Assembly (NCBI GenBank): GCA_017746715.1
Contig: JAGHZQ010000015.1
Coordinates: 62,001 to 126,000, forward strand
Direction of reading: 5' to 3'
Origin: Cyanobacteria bacterium SBLK
GTDB taxonomy: Bacteria > Cyanobacteriota > Cyanobacteriia > Cyanobacteriales > Spirulinaceae
DNA: 64,000 nucleotides
In this document: positions 1 to 8,956 of the stretch, piece by piece
Numbering within the stretch: the first letter of the stretch is position 1
Layout: each line of letters begins with the position of its first letter
Translations under genes and position numbers: made by a program
The notes under the pieces: model-generated
Databases searched by the model: none
Told to the model about the DNA's origin: nothing
What the model saw: only the letters and a program-made list of their open reading frames with translations

Positions 1-1
1 A

Positions 2-661
2 GCAGAAATCGATTCCTATCTCGATAGCGATGAATATCAAGAGGTATTTGGCGAGGATACAGTGCCCTTTACTCGCGGCTACAGAACTCAAACGGGTGGA
101 AAATTATTGGGCTTCCTCAACAGTTTGCAACTCCAGCCGAGCAATTCTGGCAGCGACAAAGACAATACATTTAAAGTGGCCGAAGCGGTTATGGGAGATA
201 TTCCCTTTGGCGATCGCCCACAATACACGGATGTCAAGAAACTGCTGGCAAAAGTCCTGCGACCTCAGTCGATCCCCTCCCAAATCCCCATTGCTCCCTA
301 CAGTTCTCGTTCCAAGGAATATCAAGCATTGCAAGCACAATGCGACGAGCAGGCAAAAACGCTGGTGGCTTTACAAAAACAGTTATCGGAATTGCGTCCT
401 TTAGCCTCCTTTGAGTCCAGCGTGACCAATAAGTGGGCAACCTTGGCTCCTTCAGCGAATACGAGTTTCCCGGCTGAGTTGGCAGTGGCAACGGAAACGA
501 CGAACGGACAAGCTGAAAGTTACAATGATTTGCAGGAAAGCTCCGAGAAACAAGTTGCCGAAATTGCCGCTCTGCGCGAGAAAATTGCTGATGCCCAACG
601 TTTGGCAACTGTTGGCAATGCCCGCTTGAATAAGTGGCGCAGTCGCGTTTTTAATGGCTAA
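2..661 (+). CDS. Phycobilisome rod linker, C-terminal part (partial)
   Basis: The gene is open from the left edge of the window, so its start is missing; 219 codons are visible. The first 40 residues (EIDSYLDSDEYQEVFGED, then PFTRGY, then GKLLGFLN) match the end of the PBS_linker_poly domain that threads phycobiliprotein hexamers into rods. No CpcD-type cap follows. Instead there is a tail of about 140 residues with two similar predicted helical segments, each ending in NKW. Its place directly before cpeY suggests a phycoerythrin rod linker (cpeC/D/E class), but which one cannot be decided. The linker domain is certain; the exact name is not. Confidence 0.88.
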   Translation, partial: AEIDSYLDSDEYQEVFGEDTVPFTRGYRTQTGGKLLGFLNSLQLQPSNSGSDKDNTFKVAEAVMGDIPFGDRPQYTDVKKLLAKVLRPQSIPSQIPIAPYSSRSKEYQALQAQCDEQAKTLVALQKQLSELRPLASFESSVTNKWATLAPSANTSFPAELAVATETTNGQAESYNDLQESSEKQVAEIAALREKIADAQRLATVGNARLNKWRSRVFNG

Positions 662-762
662 AAAATCTAAGATGAGGGATGAAGGATGAAATGAGAAAGC
701 CCTTGATTTCCCTTCTCCCCCATCTCTCTCCTCCTCCCCATCTCTCTTCTTTTCAACATAAA

Positions 763-2031
763 ATGGATCGACGATTTTTTAATATGTTTCCGGGATTGAC
801 CGAAGAAAAGGCGATCGCCATTTTAAGAACGCCTTTTACTGAATTAGAAGATCCCTCCGAGCTTTATATTGCTGCCTCTCACTTGATTAATTTTCCCTCG
901 GAGGCATCCATTAACGCGTTAATCGATACCGTGCGCGATCGCAATCCCGAGCAGGCTCATCATATCGCCCGACGCAAGGCGATCGAAAGTTTGGGGCGTT
1001 TAAATGCTCAAAACGCCCTTCCCGTAATTCGCGAATGTTTGCAGGAAAGCGATCGCTACGTTGTTGAAAATGCCGTGTGGGCGATCGGCGAAATTGGCAC
1101 GGATGATGATGACATTAAAGAAGAAATTGCTCAATTATTAAACAAGCCAGAGCAGAGCTATCGAACCATTATTCAAATTCTCGCTAAATTTGACTATAAA
1201 GCCGCTTTCGAACGGATCGAGGAACATATTGAATCGGAAGATGAAATGATTGCAACTGCGTCAATTACAGCTTCTTGCCGCTTGTCAAACGACTATTCGA
1301 GAATGGAGAAAGTCATCGAGTTTCTCCAACACTCTAATGTGATGGTTCGTCGTTCCTGCATTCAGGATCTCATCGATGCAAAATTTTATCAAGCCATTCC
1401 GCAAATTGCTCGCTGTCCGGTTTCCGTTGCCTTTCGCTTGCGAGGAATTCGTCTTTTAGCAACAGAGGGAATTACTTTAGGAAAACTCACTTTTGCCGAG
1501 ATAGAATCGATTTGCGATCGCGTTGTCCGAGACTATCCTGGAGACCTCGAATTCGTCCACGAATACGACCAACCCCCTAGCTTAGAGTTTGTCATTGGTG
1601 AGTTATATCATACAGATTTTGGGCGCTGTTATTTAGCCAGTCAAACCCTCCTCGATCGCTATACAGAACAAGCTGAAAAAGCCTTAAGAGAGACCTACGA
1701 TCGCGAAGCCTGTAACGATTATGGGGCGCATTACCACGTAATTAAATTGTGGGGATGGTTGCAAGAGAGTTCGGCTTACGACACGATTGTTAAAGATGGA
1801 CTTTATAATAGCGAACCGCAATTTATGAAGTCTCGGGCGGCTGCGGCACTTGCATTAGGAAATATCGGCGATAAAAAAGCGATTCCTCTATTAGAAGAAA
1901 ATCTGAAAACGCCTATTTTTCATCTTAAATATGCCTGTTTGTTGGCATTAGAACAATTAGGGGCAAAAGATCGCTGGCAATTGGTGGCGGATGATGCTGA
2001 TTTGCTCATTCGCGAGAAAGTGAAGGCATAG
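763..2031 (+). CDS. cpeY: Phycoerythrobilin lyase CpeY (HEAT-repeat type)
   Basis: The protein has 422 residues made of HEAT/PBS-lyase repeats (for example ARRKAIESLGRLNAQNALPV and VVENAVWAIGEIG). The N-terminus MDRRFFNMFPGLTEEKAI is typical of CpeY. In characterised strains CpeY attaches phycoerythrobilin to Cys82 of the phycoerythrin alpha chain, helped by CpeZ. The reading frame extends 28 codons upstream to an ATG at 679, but that extension is proline/serine-rich and unlike the family, so I place the start at 763. It lies 101 bases after a rod linker on the same strand, which fits a linker-lyase operon. It is close to the family's usual length. Confidence 0.88.
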   Translation: MDRRFFNMFPGLTEEKAIAILRTPFTELEDPSELYIAASHLINFPSEASINALIDTVRDRNPEQAHHIARRKAIESLGRLNAQNALPVIRECLQESDRYVVENAVWAIGEIGTDDDDIKEEIAQLLNKPEQSYRTIIQILAKFDYKAAFERIEEHIESEDEMIATASITASCRLSNDYSRMEKVIEFLQHSNVMVRRSCIQDLIDAKFYQAIPQIARCPVSVAFRLRGIRLLATEGITLGKLTFAEIESICDRVVRDYPGDLEFVHEYDQPPSLEFVIGELYHTDFGRCYLASQTLLDRYTEQAEKALRETYDREACNDYGAHYHVIKLWGWLQESSAYDTIVKDGLYNSEPQFMKSRAAAALALGNIGDKKAIPLLEENLKTPIFHLKYACLLALEQLGAKDRWQLVADDADLLIREKVKA

Positions 2032-2041
2032 CGATCGCGAG

Positions 2042-2950
2042 TTAGGTTGTCTTTTCTGGCGATCGCGCCCGTATTTCTCTAAGTTTGGTTTTCAATTCCA
2101 TTAGATCGGGATGTTGAGTAATATCGAGGTTTGCGATCGCTTCTCTATTTCTGACCAATTTCCAAAGAGAAAGATAGTTATGTCCTTGTCTTTGCATTTG
2201 TTTGTACATTTCTCTAAAAATATCTTTGCCCTGAAACCAAATCAAATATTGTTTTTCTGTCCAAAATTTATCTTCCTCAAATTGAGTTTGATATTCATTT
2301 AATTTGTGTTGGAAATTTTCTTGATTTACCGGACTTGCAACTTCTCTAAAATCTTCGATCAATTTTAAAGCCTCCTCGTGACAATCTGACAAAGTTAACG
2401 ACTCGGGCAATTCGCCACTCCCTTTAGTCCAAGTCGTTTTCAACTGTTTTCGTGCTGCACTTTTTGATATGTTTCCTAATGCCCAACGTACAGCTTGATA
2501 ATCTTTCAAACTTTTGGCAGCAGACTCAATCCAATCTGTAATTTCTTCAACACCGGGAGAGTCTCCATGACCCCATTTCGAACTTGGATTATTCTGTTTT
2601 TCTTGATATTTATATTCCCAATAATTATGAATAAAGTCCGCATTGAGAAAATAATTTTCCATACAAGCACGATGAGTTAGAAACAGCGATTTTGGCCGAT
2701 TTAATTGAAGCAGTTTGGGTTCTGGGGATGGCTGAATATCAAAATCGCGATCGCGGAACATTATATATTTTTGTTTTTTAGCAGGTGTTGTCAACAGGTA
2801 TCCTGCGGCAAAATTAGTCAGCCCAAATTTTCCTGCTCCACCTTGAATGCTTGGTTTATGCTCTTCTCCAAGAAAAATTTGATTTAATAATAAAGAGTCT
2901 GGACTATTTGCATCTCCTTCACAGAAGATTATAACTTTGCTAACTTTCAT
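2042..2950 (-). CDS. DUF4435/TOPRIM-like effector of a PARIS-like pair (AriB-like)
   Basis: The 302-residue protein looks like an AriB/DUF4435 TOPRIM nuclease. Visible motifs are IIFCEGD (E11, D13), MFRDRDFD (residues 64-71, D67/D69/D71) and ENYFL (98-102), in the order and spacing of DUF4435 proteins. It follows the ATPase gene with a 4-base ATGA overlap (2947-2950), so the two are translationally coupled. In PARIS systems the ATPase AriA holds the TOPRIM toxin AriB and releases it when a phage anti-restriction protein is sensed. The family assignment comes from motifs read by eye. A related OLD- or Septu-like TOPRIM partner is the main alternative. Confidence 0.68.
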   Translation of the reverse strand: MKVSKVIIFCEGDANSPDSLLLNQIFLGEEHKPSIQGGAGKFGLTNFAAGYLLTTPAKKQKYIMFRDRDFDIQPSPEPKLLQLNRPKSLFLTHRACMENYFLNADFIHNYWEYKYQEKQNNPSSKWGHGDSPGVEEITDWIESAAKSLKDYQAVRWALGNISKSAARKQLKTTWTKGSGELPESLTLSDCHEEALKLIEDFREVASPVNQENFQHKLNEYQTQFEEDKFWTEKQYLIWFQGKDIFREMYKQMQRQGHNYLSLWKLVRNREAIANLDITQHPDLMELKTKLREIRARSPEKTT

Positions 2951-4065
2951 AATTCATCCTCTAAAAAATAGATATTTTCTTCAGGTACTAATTCGGCGAC
3001 ATAATCAGAATGGGTTGTAATAATAAATTGATTATTTTTACCCAAACTGGGCAAAACTCCCAGTAATGTCTGCTGTAAGGGAGGATGTAAATGTAATTCA
3101 AGTTCGTCAATTAAAATAACTGAGTTATGAATATTCCAATTAACAAAATCAATCAAAATTGGCAAAATCGCCCTTTCCCCCGCAGACATTTCAGAAATTT
3201 CATAATGCTTATTTTCATTTTTATTGAATAAGTAAAACCAAGGTTTCTTAGTAATATCATTAATATTTTCTCTAGGAAACAGAGTTTCAAAACGTCTTCC
3301 TGGAAACACTAAGTTATATAGTCTGTTCAATTCTGCAAACTTCTTCGCCTCACCCAAGAACTTTTGATTAGCCACAGGAAAAGGTTTATTATTCGTTTTT
3401 ATAAAGGAAGCGAATTGTTGCCAGCTTGCAAGTATACCTCGTAGTTCATCTTCATCTATTTCAATAGATTCAGACTCTTGAGACTCTTCAAGATTTGAGT
3501 CTGTAGAGTTTTTTTCAGGAGTTAGACTTGTGGAGGTTCTTTGTTCTATATACCAAAGAATACCTCCAACTTTTTCAAATACCCGATTTCCTTCAGAGCG
3601 CATAAGTTGTTTGGCATATTGTCTTCCTTTAAATTGAAATAATTCAGCCGCAGTATTTGCTTGAACGCGACCATCATGCCATTTAAGGTTGACCAAATGA
3701 TTGTGTGCAGGAGGTTGTAAATAATTTTTATAAGCAGCCACTTTCTCATAAAATTCTTGAATTGCTTTGAGTTCTTGTAGGGAAAATTGAATCTCTAAGT
3801 TAACTTCTGGTTCAAATCGTCCCCAATTGCTGCTCATCAATTCATAGTTAAATCCCGGCCAATCTAAATCTTGTAGATTTTTTAATTGTCCGATCGCTTG
3901 TCCTAAAGTTGCCGCTATCGCTTGCAAAATAGTTGTTTTACCAGAACCATTTGCGCCAATTAAAACAACTAAATTTTGTGCTAATCCCGTTTCTTTATCA
4001 GTAAATTCAAATGAGCGGTCTGAAAACTTTTTGAAATATTTTAACTGGAGAGAGCGAACTTTCAT
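2947..4065 (-). CDS. ABC/AAA-type ATPase of a PARIS-like pair (AriA-like)
   Basis: This is a 372-residue SMC/ABC-class ATPase. Walker A is GANGSGKTT (residues 37-45), the ABC signature is MSAGERA (293-299), Walker B is VILIDELELHLHP (316-328) and the switch histidine lies in ITTHSD (349-354). An acidic Glu/Ser-rich stretch occurs near residues 189-207. The small size, the AAA_15/AAA_21 look and the coupled downstream TOPRIM gene fit AriA of PARIS defence. It sits inside the phycoerythrin assembly cluster, between cpeF and cpeY, and is visibly more AT-rich than those genes, which suggests insertion. Class is certain; the PARIS label is inference. Confidence 0.75.
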   Translation of the reverse strand: MKVRSLQLKYFKKFSDRSFEFTDKETGLAQNLVVLIGANGSGKTTILQAIAATLGQAIGQLKNLQDLDWPGFNYELMSSNWGRFEPEVNLEIQFSLQELKAIQEFYEKVAAYKNYLQPPAHNHLVNLKWHDGRVQANTAAELFQFKGRQYAKQLMRSEGNRVFEKVGGILWYIEQRTSTSLTPEKNSTDSNLEESQESESIEIDEDELRGILASWQQFASFIKTNNKPFPVANQKFLGEAKKFAELNRLYNLVFPGRRFETLFPRENINDITKKPWFYLFNKNENKHYEISEMSAGERAILPILIDFVNWNIHNSVILIDELELHLHPPLQQTLLGVLPSLGKNNQFIITTHSDYVAELVPEENIYFLEDEL

Positions 4066-4172
4066 AGCGACTCATGCCCTTGAGAATAACCAGACAACAG
4101 ACTGTTTTATGATTGTAGCGCGATCGCATGACCGACAGAACAATCAACAAAGCGATCGCTTAAAACAGCCAA

Positions 4173-5051
4173 TTACCAATCATCATCCTCTTCTTCGACT
4201 TTATTTTCAATGCGAGAAACAGCCAACGCGATCGCTTTTTTCGTCCCTTCCTCGGTTTCCTTGTCTAAAGCAGTTTGTAAAGAGTCTAAAATACTGCGAT
4301 CGCCCAATTTCATCAAAGACAAGGAGACATTTTTTCTCACCTCACCGTCTTCATCTTGCAAACTTGCAATCAAAGCGGAAATAATCTCGTCAGATTCATC
4401 GAGTTGACTCAAAGCTGTTGCGGCTTCTGCCCTCACCATTGCTTCAGAATCTTGCAGAGAAGCCAGTAACAACTCTAACCCTTTTTCGTCTTTCGTTTCT
4501 TGAACCAAATTCCCAATCGCTGCAACAATTGCGCTGCGAACTTCTCCAGAATCGTCAGAAATTGCCCGATATAACTCTTCCTTCACCTCTGCACCCATAA
4601 AAGCAAGCGCCCAAGCCGCATGACCTTTAATGCTTTGCGGGTGTTCTTCTGACGCGATAATTTCTAATAAAACCGGGACGGCTTTCTCTCCCATGCGAGC
4701 GAGAGCGCCAACAGCCGATCCCTTGACCACCGTATCCTCATCGTAGAGCAAAGCGCGAATTAACACGGGAATGGCAACGGGATCGGCAATTAAAGTAATG
4801 GTTTTTCCACTTGCTCGCCGCACCACTGGATTTTCATGCTTCTCTAACGCATCCATGAGAAACGGGAGGGCGGGTTGACCGATTTTACCGAGGGTTTCCG
4901 CGATCCGCAAGCGCACCATGCCCCGCGAATCGGCGAAACATTCCACCATTCGCCCGAGGGTTTCGCGATCGCTCGCATCGAAAACTTGTTGCGCGATTTG
5001 TTCGCAAACGCGATCGAGCAATAAATCCGTTTCTTGTTGCTCTGCCGTCAT
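4173..5051 (-). CDS. cpeF: HEAT-repeat bilin lyase, CpeF-like
   Basis: The protein has 292 residues from ATG at 5051 (MTAEQQETDLLL); the upstream MIID codons come from a short tandem repeat. It is built almost wholly of HEAT repeats of about 30 residues (VVRRASGKTITLIADPVAI, VVKGSAVGALARMG, MVRAEAATALSQLD) and ends in an acidic EEEDDDW. Length and context match CpeF, which in Fremyella attaches the doubly linked phycoerythrobilin to Cys48/Cys59-equivalent residues of CpeB. It follows cpeZ by 40 bases on the same strand. Another CpeY/Z-family lyase is possible, since HEAT proteins are hard to separate by eye. Confidence 0.7.
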   Translation of the reverse strand: MTAEQQETDLLLDRVCEQIAQQVFDASDRETLGRMVECFADSRGMVRLRIAETLGKIGQPALPFLMDALEKHENPVVRRASGKTITLIADPVAIPVLIRALLYDEDTVVKGSAVGALARMGEKAVPVLLEIIASEEHPQSIKGHAAWALAFMGAEVKEELYRAISDDSGEVRSAIVAAIGNLVQETKDEKGLELLLASLQDSEAMVRAEAATALSQLDESDEIISALIASLQDEDGEVRKNVSLSLMKLGDRSILDSLQTALDKETEEGTKKAIALAVSRIENKVEEEDDDW

Positions 5052-5098
5052 GTCAATTATCAATTATCAACTATCAACTATCAACTATCAATTATTCT
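5052..5098. repeat. Short tandem heptanucleotide repeat
   Basis: The sequence between cpeF and cpeZ is a run of TCAACTA/TCAATTA heptamers. It overlaps the last codons of cpeZ. Similar heptamer runs occur at 33911-33937 and 50141-50195. They are typical STRR-like repeats of cyanobacterial intergenic DNA. Confidence 0.85.
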
Positions 5099-5703
5099 CT
5101 CACAGAGTTTTGCTGCATGAGTTGCAAGCGGGATAAGGCACTATTTGCCGACTCGCGCACGTAGCTATCGATGGATTCGTCATTGGCTAATTCCGTGAGG
5201 GTTTTTGTAGCTTTCTCCTCGGGAATCGAACCGATCGCATTGACAACCGCAACCGCAACCGCAACATTTTCCGTTGTCTGAACCGCCTCGACTAAAATAT
5301 CTAACGCCGCAGACCCCACCGCACCCAACGCCATCGCCGACGCAATGTGAACCACGGGATTCAAATCTCCCAACGCTGTTTTTAAAGCCTGCAAGCCCAA
5401 TTCGGGGAAGGGATCGTCGGGATGATTGACGGCAACCTGCGCGAGGGCTTTCGTACAACTGGCGCGAATCGTAGCATTCTCGCTATTTTTCAACTCATCG
5501 ACCAAAGAAGGAACGGCATCCAACCCGATAACTCCAAGGGTTTTCACCGCCGATCGCCGATAGGTCATATCTTCTTCTTCCAATAATCCCATCAAATGAG
5601 GAATCGTGTTCTCGTCGCGGGTGTCGGCAATTTCTCGCATTGCCCTCGATCTCAAGTTGTGATTGGGATGTTTGAGTTGTTCGAATAAAGCCTTTGCGGT
5701 CAT
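5092..5703 (-). CDS. cpeZ: Phycoerythrin lyase accessory protein CpeZ
   Basis: A 203-residue HEAT-repeat protein beginning MTAKALFEQLKHPNHNLRSR, with repeats such as TYRRSAVKTLGVIGLDAVPS and VHIASAMALGAVGSAALDIL. Size and sequence agree with CpeZ, a chaperone-like partner that raises CpeY (and CpeF) activity in phycoerythrin chromophorylation. It lies downstream of cpeBA, separated from cpeA by an inverted repeat, and directly upstream of the cpeF-like gene, so it probably heads a cpeZ-cpeF unit. A separate HEAT protein family cannot be excluded, but the neighbourhood makes CpeZ very likely. Confidence 0.85.
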   Translation of the reverse strand: MTAKALFEQLKHPNHNLRSRAMREIADTRDENTIPHLMGLLEEEDMTYRRSAVKTLGVIGLDAVPSLVDELKNSENATIRASCTKALAQVAVNHPDDPFPELGLQALKTALGDLNPVVHIASAMALGAVGSAALDILVEAVQTTENVAVAVAVVNAIGSIPEEKATKTLTELANDESIDSYVRESANSALSRLQLMQQNSVRE

Positions 5704-5795
5704 AATCAGTTTTCTTCTGGCTGGAATAATTTGACGCTCTTTTACGATCGCCCATCTTTGGGACGCGATCGCAAAAAAAATCTTCGCTCAACACT

Positions 5796-5859
5796 AAAGG
5801 GATTCTCTTGTCATGAACTCAACCCAATTCAGGCAAAGCAATTGACAGAGAATCCCTTT
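5796..5859 (-). terminator. Inverted repeat downstream of cpeBA
   Basis: AAAGGGATTCTCT (5796-5808) and its perfect reverse complement (5847-5859) flank a 38-base loop. On the minus strand a run of eight T follows about 15 bases later. It lies just after cpeA and probably ends or attenuates the very abundant cpeBA transcript, or stabilises its 3' end. Confidence 0.6.
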
Positions 5860-5918
5860 GAAAGCGAATCGGAAACTAACGTTTTAGCTCGTTACTTCCC
5901 ATCCTAACAAAATTAGGA

Positions 5919-6467
<549 letters not shown>

Positions 6468-6484
6468 CTAATTGCGTTTTGCCG

Positions 6485-7039
<555 letters not shown>

Positions 7040-7142
7040 TCAATTCTCCTCGTTAATTGCAACAAGTTTTTTAATTTAGCGGGTTTTGGGTTTTTCCCTA
7101 CCGCCTCTATAAACCTAAAGGAGAGTCGGCCCTTTAGTCTCA

Positions 7143-7167
7143 TTTTTGAAAAACAAAGTAATATTTT
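7143..7167 (-). promoter_or_regulatory. Shared upstream element of cpeBA
   Basis: Read on the minus strand this contains ACTTTGTTTTTCAAAAA. It differs at one of 17 bases from the element before the second cpeB gene (10942-10968) and lies at exactly the same distance (103 bases) from the ATG. A TTTATA -10-like sequence lies about 30 bases downstream of it. This is an inferred activator site. Confidence 0.5.
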
Positions 7168-7325
7168 GTTACATTTAGTAGAAATTTTTACAGAATAGCG
7201 AGGAAAAAATTGAGTCAAATGCTTTGTCTATCGGGCTTTTAGCTTTCAATCGCTCTGCAAGAGCCAATTTGTGGGATGATAGATTAACGAGCTTGCAACT
7301 GGAATAGATTTAAGGAGTAGAGGCA

Positions 7326-7547
7326 ATGTCTGAAGAACAAATTTCCCTTTCCCAAGCAATTGCCGAGTTGGAACAGTATCGACAACGTTTAATTGATGAT
7401 ACTGTCGCGATCGCAAAAAAAGTGAAAGCCAGCAAGAAAGACACGATGGCAAGGCTGGAAAAGCACCCCGAGATTGTCAAAATCGACTCGATGATTGCCG
7501 ATTTTCGCAATCGGGAGGCGGCGACTCTGACGTCAAACGGCAAATAA
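7326..7547 (+). CDS. Small conserved-looking protein, function unknown
   Basis: A 73-residue, highly charged protein (MSEEQISLSQAIAELEQYRQ) that should be almost all helical, with no cysteine and no membrane segment. AAGGAG stands 9 bases before the ATG. It is divergent from cpeB and 31 bases ahead of the phycobiliprotein-like gene, so the two probably form an operon. I do not recognise the family. The position inside a phycoerythrin cluster suggests a role in phycobilisome assembly or regulation, but that rests on context alone. Confidence 0.7.
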   Translation: MSEEQISLSQAIAELEQYRQRLIDDTVAIAKKVKASKKDTMARLEKHPEIVKIDSMIADFRNREAATLTSNGK

Positions 7548-7578
7548 CCGATCGCTTTGAAGTGGTGAGAAAGTAGAG

Positions 7579-8151
7579 ATGCAACTCAGCGAGAGAGCCA
7601 AACAACTCATCCCCAAAGCCCGCATTGTCAGTTTTGCGACATGGCAAGAAATGCATCCTTCCGAAGCAATCTCCCTATTTCAACAGGCAGATGATGAGAG
7701 ATACTATCTCACTGATGCCGATCTTGCTGCGTTGCAAGGATTGTCGTTTTCGGATGAAGGATTGAAACTTGCCCGATTATTGCGCGATCGGGCTTCAGAT
7801 ATTGTCACGGAAGCCAGAGAAGAAGTTCTCGCTCATTTTCCTCAGATTATCCAGCCCGGAGGGGAATTGTATCCTCCCTTCCGAGCCGAAGCCTGCTGGC
7901 GAGATTTTTGGCATTTTTTGCGCTGCGTGACCTATGGTATTGCTGGCGGTAATTCTTTCTTTACCAGCGAGGAAGGACTGAAAAATATGAATTTGCTCTA
8001 TCAAGAGTTAAAAGTTCCCCTCCCGGCCATGATTCTGGGTTTGGAGTCTTTGAAAGTCGCAAGTTTAAAATACTCTATCCCCCAGCAAACTGCGATCGCT
8101 TCTGCCTGTTTCGACCATCTTATCGAAAAGTTAAAAACCTTTCAACCTTAA
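7579..8151 (+). CDS. Orphan phycobiliprotein-fold protein
   Basis: The 190-residue protein keeps the phycobiliprotein helix signature in its centre: IQPGGELYPPFRAEACWRDF followed by FLRCVTYGIAGG. Cys106, Arg108 and Asp109 match the Cys82-x-Arg84-Asp85 bilin site of true phycobiliproteins, so it could still bind one bilin. The N- and C-termini diverge strongly from CpeA, CpcA and ApcA chains. It has no alpha/beta partner next to it; its neighbour is the 73-residue gene. It may be a regulator, linker-like subunit or bilin carrier. Membership in the superfamily is well supported; the role is unknown. Confidence 0.8.
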   Translation: MQLSERAKQLIPKARIVSFATWQEMHPSEAISLFQQADDERYYLTDADLAALQGLSFSDEGLKLARLLRDRASDIVTEAREEVLAHFPQIIQPGGELYPPFRAEACWRDFWHFLRCVTYGIAGGNSFFTSEEGLKNMNLLYQELKVPLPAMILGLESLKVASLKYSIPQQTAIASACFDHLIEKLKTFQP

Positions 8152-8161
8152 TCTTCCAACC

Positions 8162-8911
8162 TTAATCTTCTAACCCTAATTTTCGTTCGAGATCGAACAA
8201 AAAACCGTGAATGTATTCTTCCGTCCATTCAGAACCATAAAAGCGCTGAAACATTCCTCGGGCGGGATCTTTTTCGGCACGATAGCGTAAATATTTAAGT
8301 TGTGCGGTTTTAATTGCCGGTAATTGTTCTTCTGGGGCGAGTTCTACCGTCTTGGCAAACTTTAAATATGCCTGTAAATAGTCTTTAAAAGCTGCAAAAA
8401 CTTTGTCCTCTACCACTTCTGTTTCTGTCGGTCGCGTCCAGAGAAATGCTGGAGAGAAAAAGGGTTTTGCTTCCTCGGGAAAATCTCCTCCCCAAGGTAA
8501 ACCTTCTTGATGGGTTTGAAAGGTTTTCCAAATCGGTTGCGTGTATTTCTCCTGATAGGACGGATCGTCTCGGAATAAAGGCTGCATATCCAAGGCAATC
8601 AAATGCCCGCCCGGTAATGTAACCAAATCTGCACCAAAAAAAGGCAAATCGTAATTTAATTGCGGGAAAATCACGAAGTTCAAAACCTGCAAAGCTGCCC
8701 CACCTTGGACGTGAGCGGCGCGAATTTGCCTTAATTTGGGAGCAGAATAAGCATAACTGGTCGTAACGACTTCTTGTGGTTTTTTCTTACTTCCCGTTAT
8801 GGCACTTTTGCGCTCGAACCCTTTGGGAACGGGATAGGGTTCGAGATCGCTGTCAAAACAATCTTTAAGGGTTGCGATCGCGTGATCTAAAAAGGGTTGA
8901 TAAAGTGTCAT
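8162..8911 (-). CDS. pebB: Phycoerythrobilin:ferredoxin oxidoreductase PebB
   Basis: A ferredoxin-dependent bilin reductase of 249 residues ([20 protein letters not shown] from ATG 8911; the upstream in-frame ATG at 8944 adds an unlikely hydrophobic extension). PebB reduces 15,16-dihydrobiliverdin to phycoerythrobilin. The family core [19 protein letters not shown] with its active-site Asp and the later [10 protein letters not shown] are present, as is the C-terminal [13 protein letters not shown] block. It follows pebA by 45 bases, giving the usual pebAB operon in which the intermediate is channelled between enzymes. Confidence 0.93.
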   Translation of the reverse strand: MTLYQPFLDHAIATLKDCFDSDLEPYPVPKGFERKSAITGSKKKPQEVVTTSYAYSAPKLRQIRAAHVQGGAALQVLNFVIFPQLNYDLPFFGADLVTLPGGHLIALDMQPLFRDDPSYQEKYTQPIWKTFQTHQEGLPWGGDFPEEAKPFFSPAFLWTRPTETEVVEDKVFAAFKDYLQAYLKFAKTVELAPEEQLPAIKTAQLKYLRYRAEKDPARGMFQRFYGSEWTEEYIHGFLFDLERKLGLED

Positions 8912-8956
8912 TTCAACGAACAATAAAAAATGAGCAACGAACAATAAAGCAATATA

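Noticed and set aside
679..762. N-terminal extension of CpeY
   Set aside because: The 28 codons are Ser/Pro-rich, unlike CpeY, and the family start MDRRFFN begins at 763.
4031..4384. Open frame of 117 codons between the ATPase and cpeF
   Set aside because: It lies antisense to the ends of two well-supported genes and has no family resemblance.
5052..5098. Possible CRISPR-like array
   Set aside because: The units are 7 bases with no spacers, so it is a simple tandem repeat.
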